64,000 nt of DNA from Hyphodiscus hymeniophilus. Taxonomy: Eukaryota > Ascomycota > Leotiomycetes > Helotiales > Hyphodiscaceae. The stretch covers positions 248,001 through 312,000 of the forward strand of contig VNKQ01000012.1 of the NCBI GenBank assembly GCA_016508695.1, given 5' to 3'. Numbering within the stretch: the first letter of the stretch is position 1; each line of letters begins with the position of its first letter. Made by a program: the position numbers and the translations under genes. The notes under the pieces are model-generated. The model ran no database searches. It was not told where the DNA came from and saw nothing but the letters and a program-made list of their open reading frames with translations. Shown in pieces: positions 44,748 to 55,003 of the stretch.

Positions 44748-46353
44748 ATGTCTAGCACACGTCGACATCGTTCAAGAAGGAATCAACCCCCACCATCGAC
44801 CCCTTCGTCTAGTCGATTTTCCACAGACTGGAGTGGATGGGTATGGGATGTCACATACAATCGATATTTCCGATGTCGCCAGATAGCGGACACAGGAAAT
44901 GCTGGTGCGTATTTACTGACTTTCCCAAGACTCATGTCTGATATTTTACTCAAATTCAAGCCGACGATTACGAGTATGAATATGACAGCCAGAATCAAAC
45001 CCCACGTTGCCAGGAAAGTAACCCTGAAGTGGCTTTTAACCAAAATGCGGAGCCACAAGGACCGGCCCCAGAGTATGAACAAGATCCAGACTACACAACG
45101 AACCCTGTTGCAAACCTCACCGAGTCATTCAGGGAGGTAACTATATCCACCAGCAGTCCGACGCTGGCGCCAGCGGTACCTTATGCTTCTCCTTACTATG
45201 AGTCGAAAGAAAGAAGAGGTAGCACCAGCGCCGGTCAGTGAGATTTCTCTCCATGAGTGCTTCATAATCCTGAAATACTGATGGTTGATTTGATGGTTTC
45301 ATTCAGGACCAAGCAATTACAAACCCCCGCCACAGATCCGCCATTAGGGAGAGTTGTTGATAGACGGGTCAGAACCACAGACCCCCATACATCCAGAGAT
45401 TTAGATCCAGGTGAGAAAGCTTAAGGGGACGGCTCTCGAACGAAATCTTTGACATCCGGCAGATTACAAACAATGCAAAAGCTCTGAGTTCACATTCGGA
45501 AGAGTGAGTAACCAAGTCTATATTCTGTGCCTATCAATGACCCATGACTGATGCCGCAAAGGTTTTCAAGGTTCTATGGTCGGAACCAACTGGCAGTATT
45601 GGGACTGAGATCACTAAAGATTTACGAAAAGCAAAATTTGGGGAGACCGCGTATCACTCAATTCGTCGATTCGTCATCATGAGTCAACATAGCGGTCACT
45701 GCATCTGCTTGTAAGATCGGGCTAGAAACCTTCTTCTTTCAAGTCCTGTTGCTGATGTCCACACAAGGCCAATTCTTACTTACGGTGGCCAAGCGACTCT
45801 GAAAAAGGGTGTACATGCTGACGACCATGCTGTCATATTTACCAGCGAGAGGCCAGTCGAAGAAAAAGGCGAAAGATTGGGGAAGAAGGCAATAAAGATG
45901 ATTCCAGACTCGAAAAGGCACCATCTTGACTCGGCTTCGCGTATCAACTATGCAAAGACCTACACGGTCGAGCATAATGTGAAGGTATTATTTATAGGCA
46001 GAATAGCCCGACAGTATGAGCAGCAAATCACAACAGACTACAACAGAACCCATGGTCCATTGCCGGACCGTCCATACAAGGGTTACCGGACCGATGATGA
46101 CTTCAGAAATGCGGAGGGAGCAGATCCACAATACTCCAGTGACGCAACTCAGGCCCCGCCAGCAAGGTCGTGGCCAGAAGACTACGGAGGAAATCCGGCA
46201 TCCAGTGCATGGTCGACTTCACCAAACTTGCAATCATCGATTGCCTATGCACCCCAGATCCAACTCAATCCAGCCTCTTCAACAGGTTACTACCCCGAGG
46301 ATGGCGGAGAATATTCTGGGGGGGTTGATCCTAGATACGATACATCGCGTTAA
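44748..46353 (+). CDS. Module copy 2, DUF6590 protein (paralogue B2)
   Basis: Six exons, 44748-44904, 44961-45233, 45336-45410, 45463-45503, 45562-45710 and 45768-46353, give 426 aa. The second intron (102 bp, acceptor CCACAG) is the least certain; the others are 52-58 bp. The N-terminus carries STDWSGWVWDVTYNRYF, the W-rich start seen in this family. The DUF6590 domain (about 178-305) shows FGRVFKVLWSEP, SIRRFVIM, ILTYGGQATLKKG, DDHAVIFTSERP and SRINYAKTYTVEHNVKVLFIG. A 41-bp micro-exon encodes the approach to the domain. The C-terminal tail is Tyr/Pro/Ser-rich. Introns after L-D-P (phase 1) and I-C (phase 2) match copy 1; an extra intron sits at FGR/VF (phase 0). Confidence 0.85.
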
Positions 46354-48427
46354 GAATCGCAGGTGAGTCCCATATTTCCCTCCTTTCGGAACGGCACTCA
46401 CCCTTCTCAGTAACGCTTAGTTGATACGTTAAGTCATGCTCCTATACTTGACTTATCTGCCATTTCTATGGCTCAAATGTGGTGTGCGGCTAAATCGGCC
46501 CGCCTATGATAATGATAATGATGAATGCGAATCTCCCTTCTTTTCAAGCTGAGTCTGCTGGGAAAACAGACTTGGCGTGTTACCGCATATGATTGCTTTT
46601 GAAGAATCTACCAAATCGACAGTGAATGGTGGAAAGCCCAGTCTCCTTCAAACCTCTTTGTTCTATGGATTTTAGGGGGTTATGCTGCAAGCACTTGCTT
46701 TTAGTCAATAATGTGTACCATTTGATACTTCTCCGCTTACAAACAATGCTTTTTTGACATCATGATTCATCAGTCGTTGCATATACTCTAGCATCCTGGC
46801 AATTGCTCAGTTTGCCCACAGCCTTCAAGTCTCGATGTATGGCAATTGGTTCCGCCGAGACCTCAGAACTTCTTCGAACTTTCGAACGAAAGCCACTAGC
46901 ATAGGACGCGGAAGGAGTTCTGCTGATTTGCTCACTTTCCGATCGAGCACATCATGCGCATGCCCTCTCATAACATAGCAGTGATGATACGTCCACTTGG
47001 CAGCCCCTTACACAATAAGAGGTTTTGTTTTTCGCAGCCTCAGCGCAGCCTTTCCACACAGCGTCGTTCCCACACACCACCACTCTCACTTAGCCTCTTT
47101 TGACAGTGACCACTGCTTCTGGTACGAGATAAGAAAGAACGTACATACTCATAGGATAGTGAAAAGCCGCGTAAACATGAGCTGAATCTGGTACGAGATA
47201 TGCTTACGTACTGATAGGACAAGTGAAAAGACGCGAAAAGTTGAGCTGAAACAGATCCCAGAAGTACATATCATGCTTTGGGCGCCTTTCCCGAGTGGCG
47301 GAGATATTTCATACCAGGCTGCCGATCCAGAAAAACCATGAACTATTTCGGGGTTTGTCTAGCCAGGATGGCGCTTTGCCCGGTCTTTCGGATCTATTGC
47401 CGTTACTCTTTGGCGTTGCTTGTCTGGTAACAAGGGTACGAACACCCAGATTGACTTCCCTTCCAGAAGTGCGGGTGAAATTGACGCACATATCAACTTC
47501 CGTACCATAGACAAAAGCAAACAACAGTAGGTGCCGAGACCCGGAAAATCCCCAATCACACTTCTCCAACCCCAATTTTTTTATGAGAAGAGCATATAAG
47601 TGAAACGATTGACGCTGTCGAGTCTGGGTTCAGGGTAAGAGAAAAGGGCCAAGGAAACTTATTCTGGATCGAAGGCACTCATTCACACACCTTCCAAGCC
47701 TGTAAGCCTGTAAAATGGAACTACACGAATACTAGACAGCGTGCTGGCGGAAAGCACCAGCGGCCCAACTTGTATATCAGAAGCTGACTCAAGGTGAAGT
47801 TGACGATTGCGTGGCAAGGGGAAATCAGAGGATTGGAAAATGTAAATCGTGCAATGCTGAGGATGGGCGGACTGTTTTTCAGTTCAGGTTGCGATATTTG
47901 CAATAATTAGACTGCTCGGCAAAAGAGAAGTTCTTGTTGTCTATTTGAATTGGTTATGGGCGGTATGTCTGTGAAAAAAAGAATCAAGACGATGAAAAAG
48001 TATACTATTTGCGGTCAAGGCGCCATATCATTGATATCAAGCGTATATGCTCTTTAGGACCATGATACATGGGCGTTGGTAGCATGCTCAAGGATCGAAA
48101 TAACACACTGAGGTCCACTCCCGCTAAAGATACTGATTCTTTCCGCTAATCTAGCAGCCACTCTCTGGTTCCCAAACGCCGTTGTCGAACCCGGATTACG
48201 AGATGCCTACTCCGGTGCTGTCATCGTCCAGAAAATCATATTATAAACAGAGCGACTGATCAACAGTACAAAGAAGCAGACGCCAAGATAGCAACCCGAA
48301 AAAGAACTTGCCGTGTTGCGCGGAAACAGAATCGTAGTAATACATCAAAAGTAATATATTGGGTTAGAAGAAAACAATGAAATATTCTCATATGCTCTCA
48401 GGTCTCATGTGTTAAAAAATTGTTCGG
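46354..48427. other. Spacer between module copies 2 and 3
   Basis: A 2.07-kb spacer between convergent genes. It contains a direct repeat at 47118-47250 and short frames only. Frames at 47309-47575 on the minus strand are overlapping and unsupported. Confidence 0.45.
47118..47250. repeat. Direct repeat, two adjacent copies of about 65-69 bp
   Basis: Two adjacent units both begin TCTGGTACGAGATA and end with GAGCTGAA (47118-47186 and 47187-47250). The second copy is 5 bp shorter, with indels in the middle. The repeat lies in the spacer between module copies 2 and 3. Confidence 0.75.
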
Positions 48428-50152
48428 TCAGTCTGTAGGTATATTTCCGGAGGCACTTCCTCGATCCCCATCAGGCTCATTTTTCTGCGTTGCGTATGAG
48501 CCTGCCTCACTGCCCATGATGATTACTTCTGGGTGACCACCGTCACCAGGATCAACATCAAGGCTGCCTTCTCTCTCAAGGGAGGTTCCTGTACCTCCTA
48601 GAAGTGCATCCATGGTACTCGGTACCTGTTTTGCGTTTTTGAATATGCCAGCTTTATCGCAGTCCCAATACTGCAACGCCAGTTCGGACCACTCTTCACC
48701 TTCGAGCGGTTTTGCCTCTTTGGGGTATTGGAAATATATGAATGCCTTGAGCTGCATGGTCTCGACAGTCGAGTCCTGGACCCACTTCAGCAACCACGTG
48801 TTGACATACTCCCACTTGTTCTCGAAATTGACATCGCCTGCGTGGTGTTTCGTGGAAGGTTGAAACACTCGCCATGGGCTTCGGTCCTTGGCATCATTCT
48901 CACAGTCTTGAATTTCTTCCACCAATGCATCGTGCGGTTCATACACATACTGGGAGTCTGAGAAAAGATGAGCCTCAACGCATTGATTGCGTAGGTCGTA
49001 GAGATCGTCTTCAACAGTCTCGAGGGTTTCGAGCATTTTCTTGTGTCTCTTGGGGAAATCAAAGAGAAACTCGGACTTCTCTGCTGCGAGGGTGAGGTTA
49101 AAGCGAGCGCGAAAAGACAGTTCTTCGCTGAGTCGATATTGCTCGTTTTCGAGATCATCCAATTGCTCTTTGATTTGCTCGGCTTCCGATAATTTGGCCA
49201 AATATTGCTTTACTAAGTCATTATCAAGATCCAGATTTTGAAACTCGGGATTTTCTGGCTCATAGGGCTTCATCAGGGGCGAGATATGCTCGTCCAATTT
49301 TGAATCGGGAAGCGGTACAAGAGCAATATTGTTGTGTGTATAAAAATGATGTTCCTCCTCCTCCAACTCCATTTCTTCGCGAATCAGCCGACTCTCTAGC
49401 AAATCGAATGCATCTTCCGCGGGCCCCAGTTCATCCTGCGCCTGGCTGAGCAGGTCGTACTGCGGTCTCAGACTTTGAAGGTCCTGCCCATGGCCCAAAG
49501 CCATCGCTGTGTTCACTACCCGCATCAATTTGTCCGTTTCACTCCGCAGCCTCTCCCGTAGTATTTGAACCTCTGGTCTCTTCTCATTTATTGTGCGCCG
49601 GGTCCGAGACACTCTACCACGCAGAATCTGGACGCGTTCTCGAGCGCGTATGTTATTTACCTGAGCCTCAACATCCATACTGAAGTCCACATTGTCGCTG
49701 CCCTTCACAGATTCGTATGCCGAGTCTTGCCGAAAGGGTGGGGCATCGTCAATTTTAGTGATGGGTGGGAGCAAAGAGCGATGCTCATCTGCCGGCATAA
49801 TTCGTGGAGTGGCATCGTGTGTTGTGCTCCCATTCCAGCTTCCAGCTGGAGACTCTTGCATTCCTGCAATCTCATTCTCCAAAATTATCCCGTTTTGCTC
49901 AAGCCTTCTGGATTCAGATATGTCGGAACCTGACCGAACAAAAGTTTGGAAGAAACCTGATATCTGGTCTTTAGTTTTGACGTTCTTATCCGGCGGTTGA
50001 AAGGGTAGATGTTTTGCGTCGTTGGGGGTTGTATGGCCTTCAGATGTTTCGAAACTTGAGGGTTCCGGCGATTGCGGTGAGAAGCTATTGACGGTCTCAA
50101 CATGCTCTGCGAAGGTTTGAGCACTCCTGAATCGAGGACGGCCATTTGCCAT
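48428..50152 (-). CDS. Module copy 3, coiled-coil protein (paralogue A3)
   Basis: A single-exon gene of 574 aa. After a polar N-terminus, a strongly coiled-coil region spans about 165-275, with QDELGPAEDA at 239-248 followed by a Glu-rich run (REEMELEEEEHHFY). A second coiled segment lies at about 310-390 (EAEQIKEQLDDLENEQYRLS). The C-terminal block at 450-501, VNTWLLKWV...WSELALQYWDCDKA, matches copies 1 and 2. The tail is acidic and Gly-rich. No signal peptide or membrane helix is seen. It faces away from DUF6590 copy 3, 1095 bp distant. Function unknown; paralogy with A1 and A2 is read from shared motifs, length and position. Confidence 0.86.
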   Translation of the reverse strand: MANGRPRFRSAQTFAEHVETVNSFSPQSPEPSSFETSEGHTTPNDAKHLPFQPPDKNVKTKDQISGFFQTFVRSGSDISESRRLEQNGIILENEIAGMQESPAGSWNGSTTHDATPRIMPADEHRSLLPPITKIDDAPPFRQDSAYESVKGSDNVDFSMDVEAQVNNIRARERVQILRGRVSRTRRTINEKRPEVQILRERLRSETDKLMRVVNTAMALGHGQDLQSLRPQYDLLSQAQDELGPAEDAFDLLESRLIREEMELEEEEHHFYTHNNIALVPLPDSKLDEHISPLMKPYEPENPEFQNLDLDNDLVKQYLAKLSEAEQIKEQLDDLENEQYRLSEELSFRARFNLTLAAEKSEFLFDFPKRHKKMLETLETVEDDLYDLRNQCVEAHLFSDSQYVYEPHDALVEEIQDCENDAKDRSPWRVFQPSTKHHAGDVNFENKWEYVNTWLLKWVQDSTVETMQLKAFIYFQYPKEAKPLEGEEWSELALQYWDCDKAGIFKNAKQVPSTMDALLGGTGTSLEREGSLDVDPGDGGHPEVIIMGSEAGSYATQKNEPDGDRGSASGNIPTD

Positions 50153-51247
50153 GTATTGGTCGCCTCGTCTTTTTCATCTGGGCTGCGAGGAGTGGTAGAC
50201 AAGTGCCGACCGCGATCCTACTGCACTATTAACTATCAAATTTTGTTGTCGTGCTGCACGATTCCTGGGGATTGTTTCGGAGGATGCGCCTTGATTGAAA
50301 CGTAGGAAGGTAGGGCTTACCGTCAGCTGCCTTGGTGGCCAGGGATGCACAGCCTACGCACTGTCGCAGGCACAGTCATAATCTTGAGGCTCTGTATGAT
50401 GAGCAGCTCTCCTGGATCATTATTATTAGAGCCACTGGGGACGCGAGCCACTGGGGACGCAGAGAGAGAGAGTTGGTGGCTTGCTGCTGGGCTGTAAACA
50501 CCACGGCGTTTATCCGTAGCATGGATAATAGATGGCGTTGGTCGTTGAGGCACACGGTACCACCGTACCAGTAGTGTACCACCTAGTCGGACATGGACCA
50601 CCAAAGCACCATGCGGGACGGCCCTAGCGGAGCATTCACGGATCTCTCTTTCCACCTCAAAATGACAGAAACAACCCAACTCAGGTATCGTACCTGCAAC
50701 TTGTAGAAGGTTCACCGCTGTCTATGAGATACATTATGCCTTGTCTCCAGGTCGCATATTTTGGAGCACTTCGGCTGTTGCATATTCGTTGGTATACTTG
50801 AGTATGGCTCACAGTACGAGTAACCTATCACCAGCTGCACCCTTCATACTCCGTTGGGGACTCATCTTGGCCAGCCGCCTGTCCCCCCACTACAAGAGGC
50901 GGGTGACCCATAGGTAGAGCCTATCACGCATCTTTTATCGAAGCACATTCATGCATGCACAACGCACGTCGGTCGTATGGGATGGTCCGCTGCAGACTTA
51001 CAAGCAGAGAATCACCACTGCACCAGCCATCGACAGCTTCCCCGCTCTCAATCGACCAGCTTTGACACGTGGGCCTGTGCAGCCCTCCCTTTTCGACGCT
51101 ATCCTGTCCATTGCAAGGCGATGGCAGCTCGCAGAGCCTCAACACCCCCGTCCGCTTTCACCCATCCAAAATGGATAAAGAGTGGTGATTGCGTGGTCGC
51201 TTTTCACTCGCCCTACCTATGGAGACTCTGCAGTCTCGCCGCCAGTG
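50153..51247. promoter_or_regulatory. Divergent promoter of module copy 3
   Basis: About 1.1 kb lie between the start codons of A3 and B3. It contains a perfect 16-bp duplication at 50429-50460 followed by an (AG)n run. Frames here are short and overlapping. Confidence 0.45.
50429..50460. repeat. 16-bp perfect tandem duplication
   Basis: The unit GAGCCACTGGGGACGC occurs twice in a row and is followed at once by an AG dinucleotide run (50461-50472). It lies in the divergent promoter of module copy 3. Confidence 0.85.
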
Positions 51248-53293
51248 ATGTCTTCTGCTGAGATATGGTACGAAGACAGTAAGGGAGAGATTTACCGGGA
51301 GTCCACCGATTCGAGTATGTCACACCTCCACTGCTTCCAGACTCTGCTATTTTCCTTCGCTAAATGGTTCAACTCAGAAGGGAGACGGGTTCGAGTGTAT
51401 CGCAAGGATCGGACAGAGAGCAGCAGAGCAGAGACGTAAGCATTGTCACAGCCTTGTATATCGATACATCCTGACGAATGAACCCCCTTCAGATCTTCCA
51501 ATCGTCAGCAAGACTCGCGCACACCTCGGGGCCGACGAGACTCGACCTATGAAGCTCGCGCAATTGCAAGCTCGGCGGCTCGGATTGATGCAGCGCGGGC
51601 GAAGTCTACCATCCGAGATCCGTATCAGGATGGCAATACCAGAGATGCTCCCTACAACGACACTCCTCCTAGTCAGCCTTACGCCCAGGGCGAACCACGT
51701 GGGGGAGTACGCGAGTCGAGTTTGATTGCATACCGTGAAAATCATGACTCCGAACAGCAGATCAAAAAGGACTACTTTCCCCGAGGCGGATATGATGTAA
51801 CACAGGATGATCGCCAAACATATGCATCCACAAAAACTCAAGAGTTCGCAGCGGCGAGTCCAACGCATGACACTGTCACTCGCGGAATGAACAAGGTTCA
51901 AATCACAGAAGGAAACGAGAATTACACATACGACGCGCCCCAATATGAGCCGATATACAACGAGGCTAGTTCCTTTTCCCCTCCAAATACAACGGCTGCG
52001 ACCTACCGGATCCAGGAGTCTAGTACCAACGCTCCGCAAGTGGGGCCGCCCAACAGATATATCCAAGGCACAAGAGGTGAATCCGAGAAAATCGACTCGT
52101 CTTACACGGTCAGGAAGAAAGATTGGCAGAAATTCTTCAAAGTTGGTAGGGTCTTTAGTACATTATGGACAGATGCTCTCGGGGCCAATGCTACCAGAAT
52201 TGACCCCACATTTGTCAGCGAGGTGATCTATCAGGAGAGAGTGCATTCAAAGATACGCCGTTTCATCATTGTCCGTGAGGGTGACAGATCTGTCACGTGT
52301 CTTCCAGTCACTTCCTACCATGGCGCTGGTCCTGGAAAGGGCGGCATCAACCTGAGGGACCACGGCTTCATCTATAGCAAAAATATGCCTCGGAAGGTCG
52401 ACGGTATGCGATCCAGGGCTTTGAAAGTCAACCTTTCCCGAGGTGCTGCAATATTACAGGACCCTTCAATGGTGAATTATGCCAAGGTGTATACAGTTGA
52501 GGCCAATGTCAAGGTCAAGGATGTAGGAATCTTGGACCAAACATCGATGAGCGTTCTAAAACACTACTTCCGTGAAATTTTCATTGGTGGGGAGAGCGAC
52601 TACCCAGCGTATCCATCTGATGTCACGCCACGGCTTGCGGCAGCCAACCTGGTTGGCATTGGAGCTGCTCTGAACAGCGATATCCCACAAGCTGGGCCAA
52701 GCTCTCATACTCAATTGGACCGTTATGCTGGTTATAACCCCACTCCCGCCGTTTCTGGATACCCTCCAATCAAGCGTTTCGCAGGCACAAGTCCCAGCGA
52801 CGGGCAAAATGCTTACACCGATCAATATCAATATGCGCCTGAGCCCAGATATCAAACGGCCCCTAGCGGATTCATCGGGGAGCCTGCATACCAAGCACCT
52901 GCTGTCAACGCTGGTGCAGCCTATGGCTCCACTACCCCTGCTGGTCCAGGGTTCTCTTCGTATGACTATAGTGGTCAACCTGGTGGTGGCTCTCGACCTC
53001 CGTATAACGTATCTTTCGCCGATGACCGTAATACGGCTGCTCCAATGTATTCATCCCAAAGTCAGGGGTATTATGCGCAGCAACCTTCACCAGCTAGCCC
53101 CGCAGCCTCATATCCTACTGAAAAACCGCCATACCAACCCCAAGACCCATTTTACGGAAGGCGAATGTATAACTCTGAGTCTGCTGTGAGGGACGACGAT
53201 GATATCGATCTACCAACATTAGAGTCCGCGCGTCAAGAAGTTTCGAAGCGCCGTGAAAGCAGATCTGACGGCCGTCGACGCAAACATCACTGA
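51248..53293 (+). CDS. Module copy 3, DUF6590 protein (paralogue B3)
   Basis: Three exons, 51248-51314, 51378-51435 and 51493-53293, give 641 aa; introns are 63 and 57 bp. The start is the first in-frame ATG after a stop at 51176. The N-terminal part is Arg/Ser-rich. The DUF6590 domain (about 250-400) reads KKDWQKFFKVGRVFSTLW, KIRRFIIVREG, NYAKVYTVEANVKVKDVG. Unlike copies 1 and 2 it has no intron inside the domain, and the TYGGQAT segment is replaced by SYHGAGPGKGG. The C-terminal 200 residues are Tyr/Pro/Gly/Gln-rich and probably disordered, ending in a basic KRRESRSDGRRRKHH tail that could be a nuclear signal. Role unknown. Confidence 0.88.
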
Positions 53294-55003
53294 GCTCTAC
53301 CCAATATTTCCTTCATGTCAACAAATATTTTCTATCATTGAGTCCTATCCGATATATGTTGCTCCCCCTAGGAGCTATCTTTCCCAAAGCCTTGTTGCTT
53401 TGGGAATTCGACAATGACGGAGCTTTTGTAAGCTTGCGTCGTATCTCCAGGATTCTCATAATCCACATCACGTTGAGTGCTTTGAACTGCACTCGTCTAA
53501 ACATTAGCACGTTTCATTCTGGGATACCGTTTACTTCTCTATTCGCGAATGACGGCTTACGGTTTATGGTGGGGGAAATTGTGTTTGATTTTGATCACTG
53601 TGGTACATGGTATACGTCCGGTGATATTTACGAATAATGATCAGTTGTTTTTGCTCTTGCTGGTCGGTCTATACTGTTTTCCCATTGTGTATTTGGGCTC
53701 TTCCATTGGATCAGAACGTATTTCATGGTCATGTCACATTTTATGACGGTTGTTTGTACCCAGCGACTTCAGGCTAATGAGTATCGAGGCTATCTTGAAT
53801 AGGAGAGGTGGGCAGTGTTGCAAAGTCACATATTTGCGACATAAGGTTACGATCATCTAAAATCGACAGAATGAGACGGCGCACAGGACGGTTCTCTCTT
53901 TTGTCTTTACTTTAGTATAGGAAACGTCAGAGTTTGCAGTTATGGAGACTTAACCTCAAAGAAGCTCATTGCCCCTCTTGCCGATCCAAATATCCTTCGA
54001 TCATGGCCTTCCAGACTTTCGAGGATTAAACGACTGCATTGCCCATGACTGAGAGAAAGTCGAACAGCGATGCCTTCTACTTGAGTAGATAGTTACAGAC
54101 CTCTAGAAAGCCCACGTGAACCTACCGGAGCCATGATCATCAGTCACAAATGAACGTGGCTAGGTCAGTCCTTGAAGCTTTAGCGAGCGGTCTTTGCAGA
54201 CATCCAAGGAACCAATACCAATATCAATCATCAACAACTCTCTGATCTCTGGGATTGTAAGCTCGAACTGTATTGTTTAACACTGGAGCATTTGGCAACC
54301 TTTGCGGAGAAGGGGTCGACTGGGTCCGTTCTCTAGGTCTTGCAATAAGAGAACCTGAAGTATGGCGGAGTGTCGGTCTTTGGCCGGCAAGTGATGTGTG
54401 GTCCTTGGGGGTTATAGTATGGAAGTACCTTAATAATGCTATATTCGGGGCTCTCTTCTTCTTCAGCCAAGAAAATTCCCTTGATCTGGCGGGTTTACAC
54501 TAGCAACATACACGATATGTTGACGTTCTAAGTGTATGCGAGAGCTTGAACCAGGCAGTTCAGATTGGAACGTACAGGAAATCATACTCTTTGTAAGGCC
54601 AGAGCTGATACTGGGGAGACACTGACGGGGGGGATAACATTCTCATTAGCATTAGAGATGGATTGGTACAATGAAATATCTCCTGGGAGTCTCTCCGATG
54701 CAGTGTATGTTCATCGAAATTGAACAGAGAAGGGCACAAGCAGATATTATTGAACAGTCAGAAACATTGCAGGGCTGAGGGCTAATAGAAGAGAAAGAAC
54801 TTTCATATGCAAGACATGAACTTTTGCTTGAAGCTAGTTATGGGAATTTCATATCTCCTCCAAGCCCAGCCGAGTTGGCGGGTGGGTCTTCAGAGTTGCT
54901 GCCTCATCGCTCAGGCATCAAACTGATAAGGTTCTGCCGCAAAAATAATTTCCACACTTCTCCAACCTACCGACTTCGAGAATCATCTTCAAACACCACG
55001 AAA
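53294..55003. other. Region between the module array and DBP9
   Basis: About 1.7 kb. It holds the B3 3' UTR, a protein-kinase relic (listed separately) and the DBP9 promoter. The frame reading into DBP9 is open upstream of its ATG from 54824, but without an ATG-based family match. Confidence 0.5.
54273..54503 (+). pseudogene. Relic of a fungal protein kinase (subdomains VIII-IX)
   Basis: A 76-codon stretch contains REPEVWRSVGLWPASDVWSLGVIVWKYL followed by a hydrophobic segment, cited here as REPEVWRS and WPASDVWSLGV. This matches the A-P-E to D-V-W-S-L-G region of fungal protein kinases, with the Ala of APE changed to Glu. No catalytic HRD loop, DFG or N-lobe could be traced in frame upstream, and a stop follows soon after. 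It is best read as a decayed fragment. Confidence 0.5.

Noticed and set aside
36766..53293. Interpretation of the repeated gene pairs as a transposon array
   Set aside because: No transposase, terminal inverted repeats or target duplications are visible, and both partners have ordinary gene structure with host-type introns.
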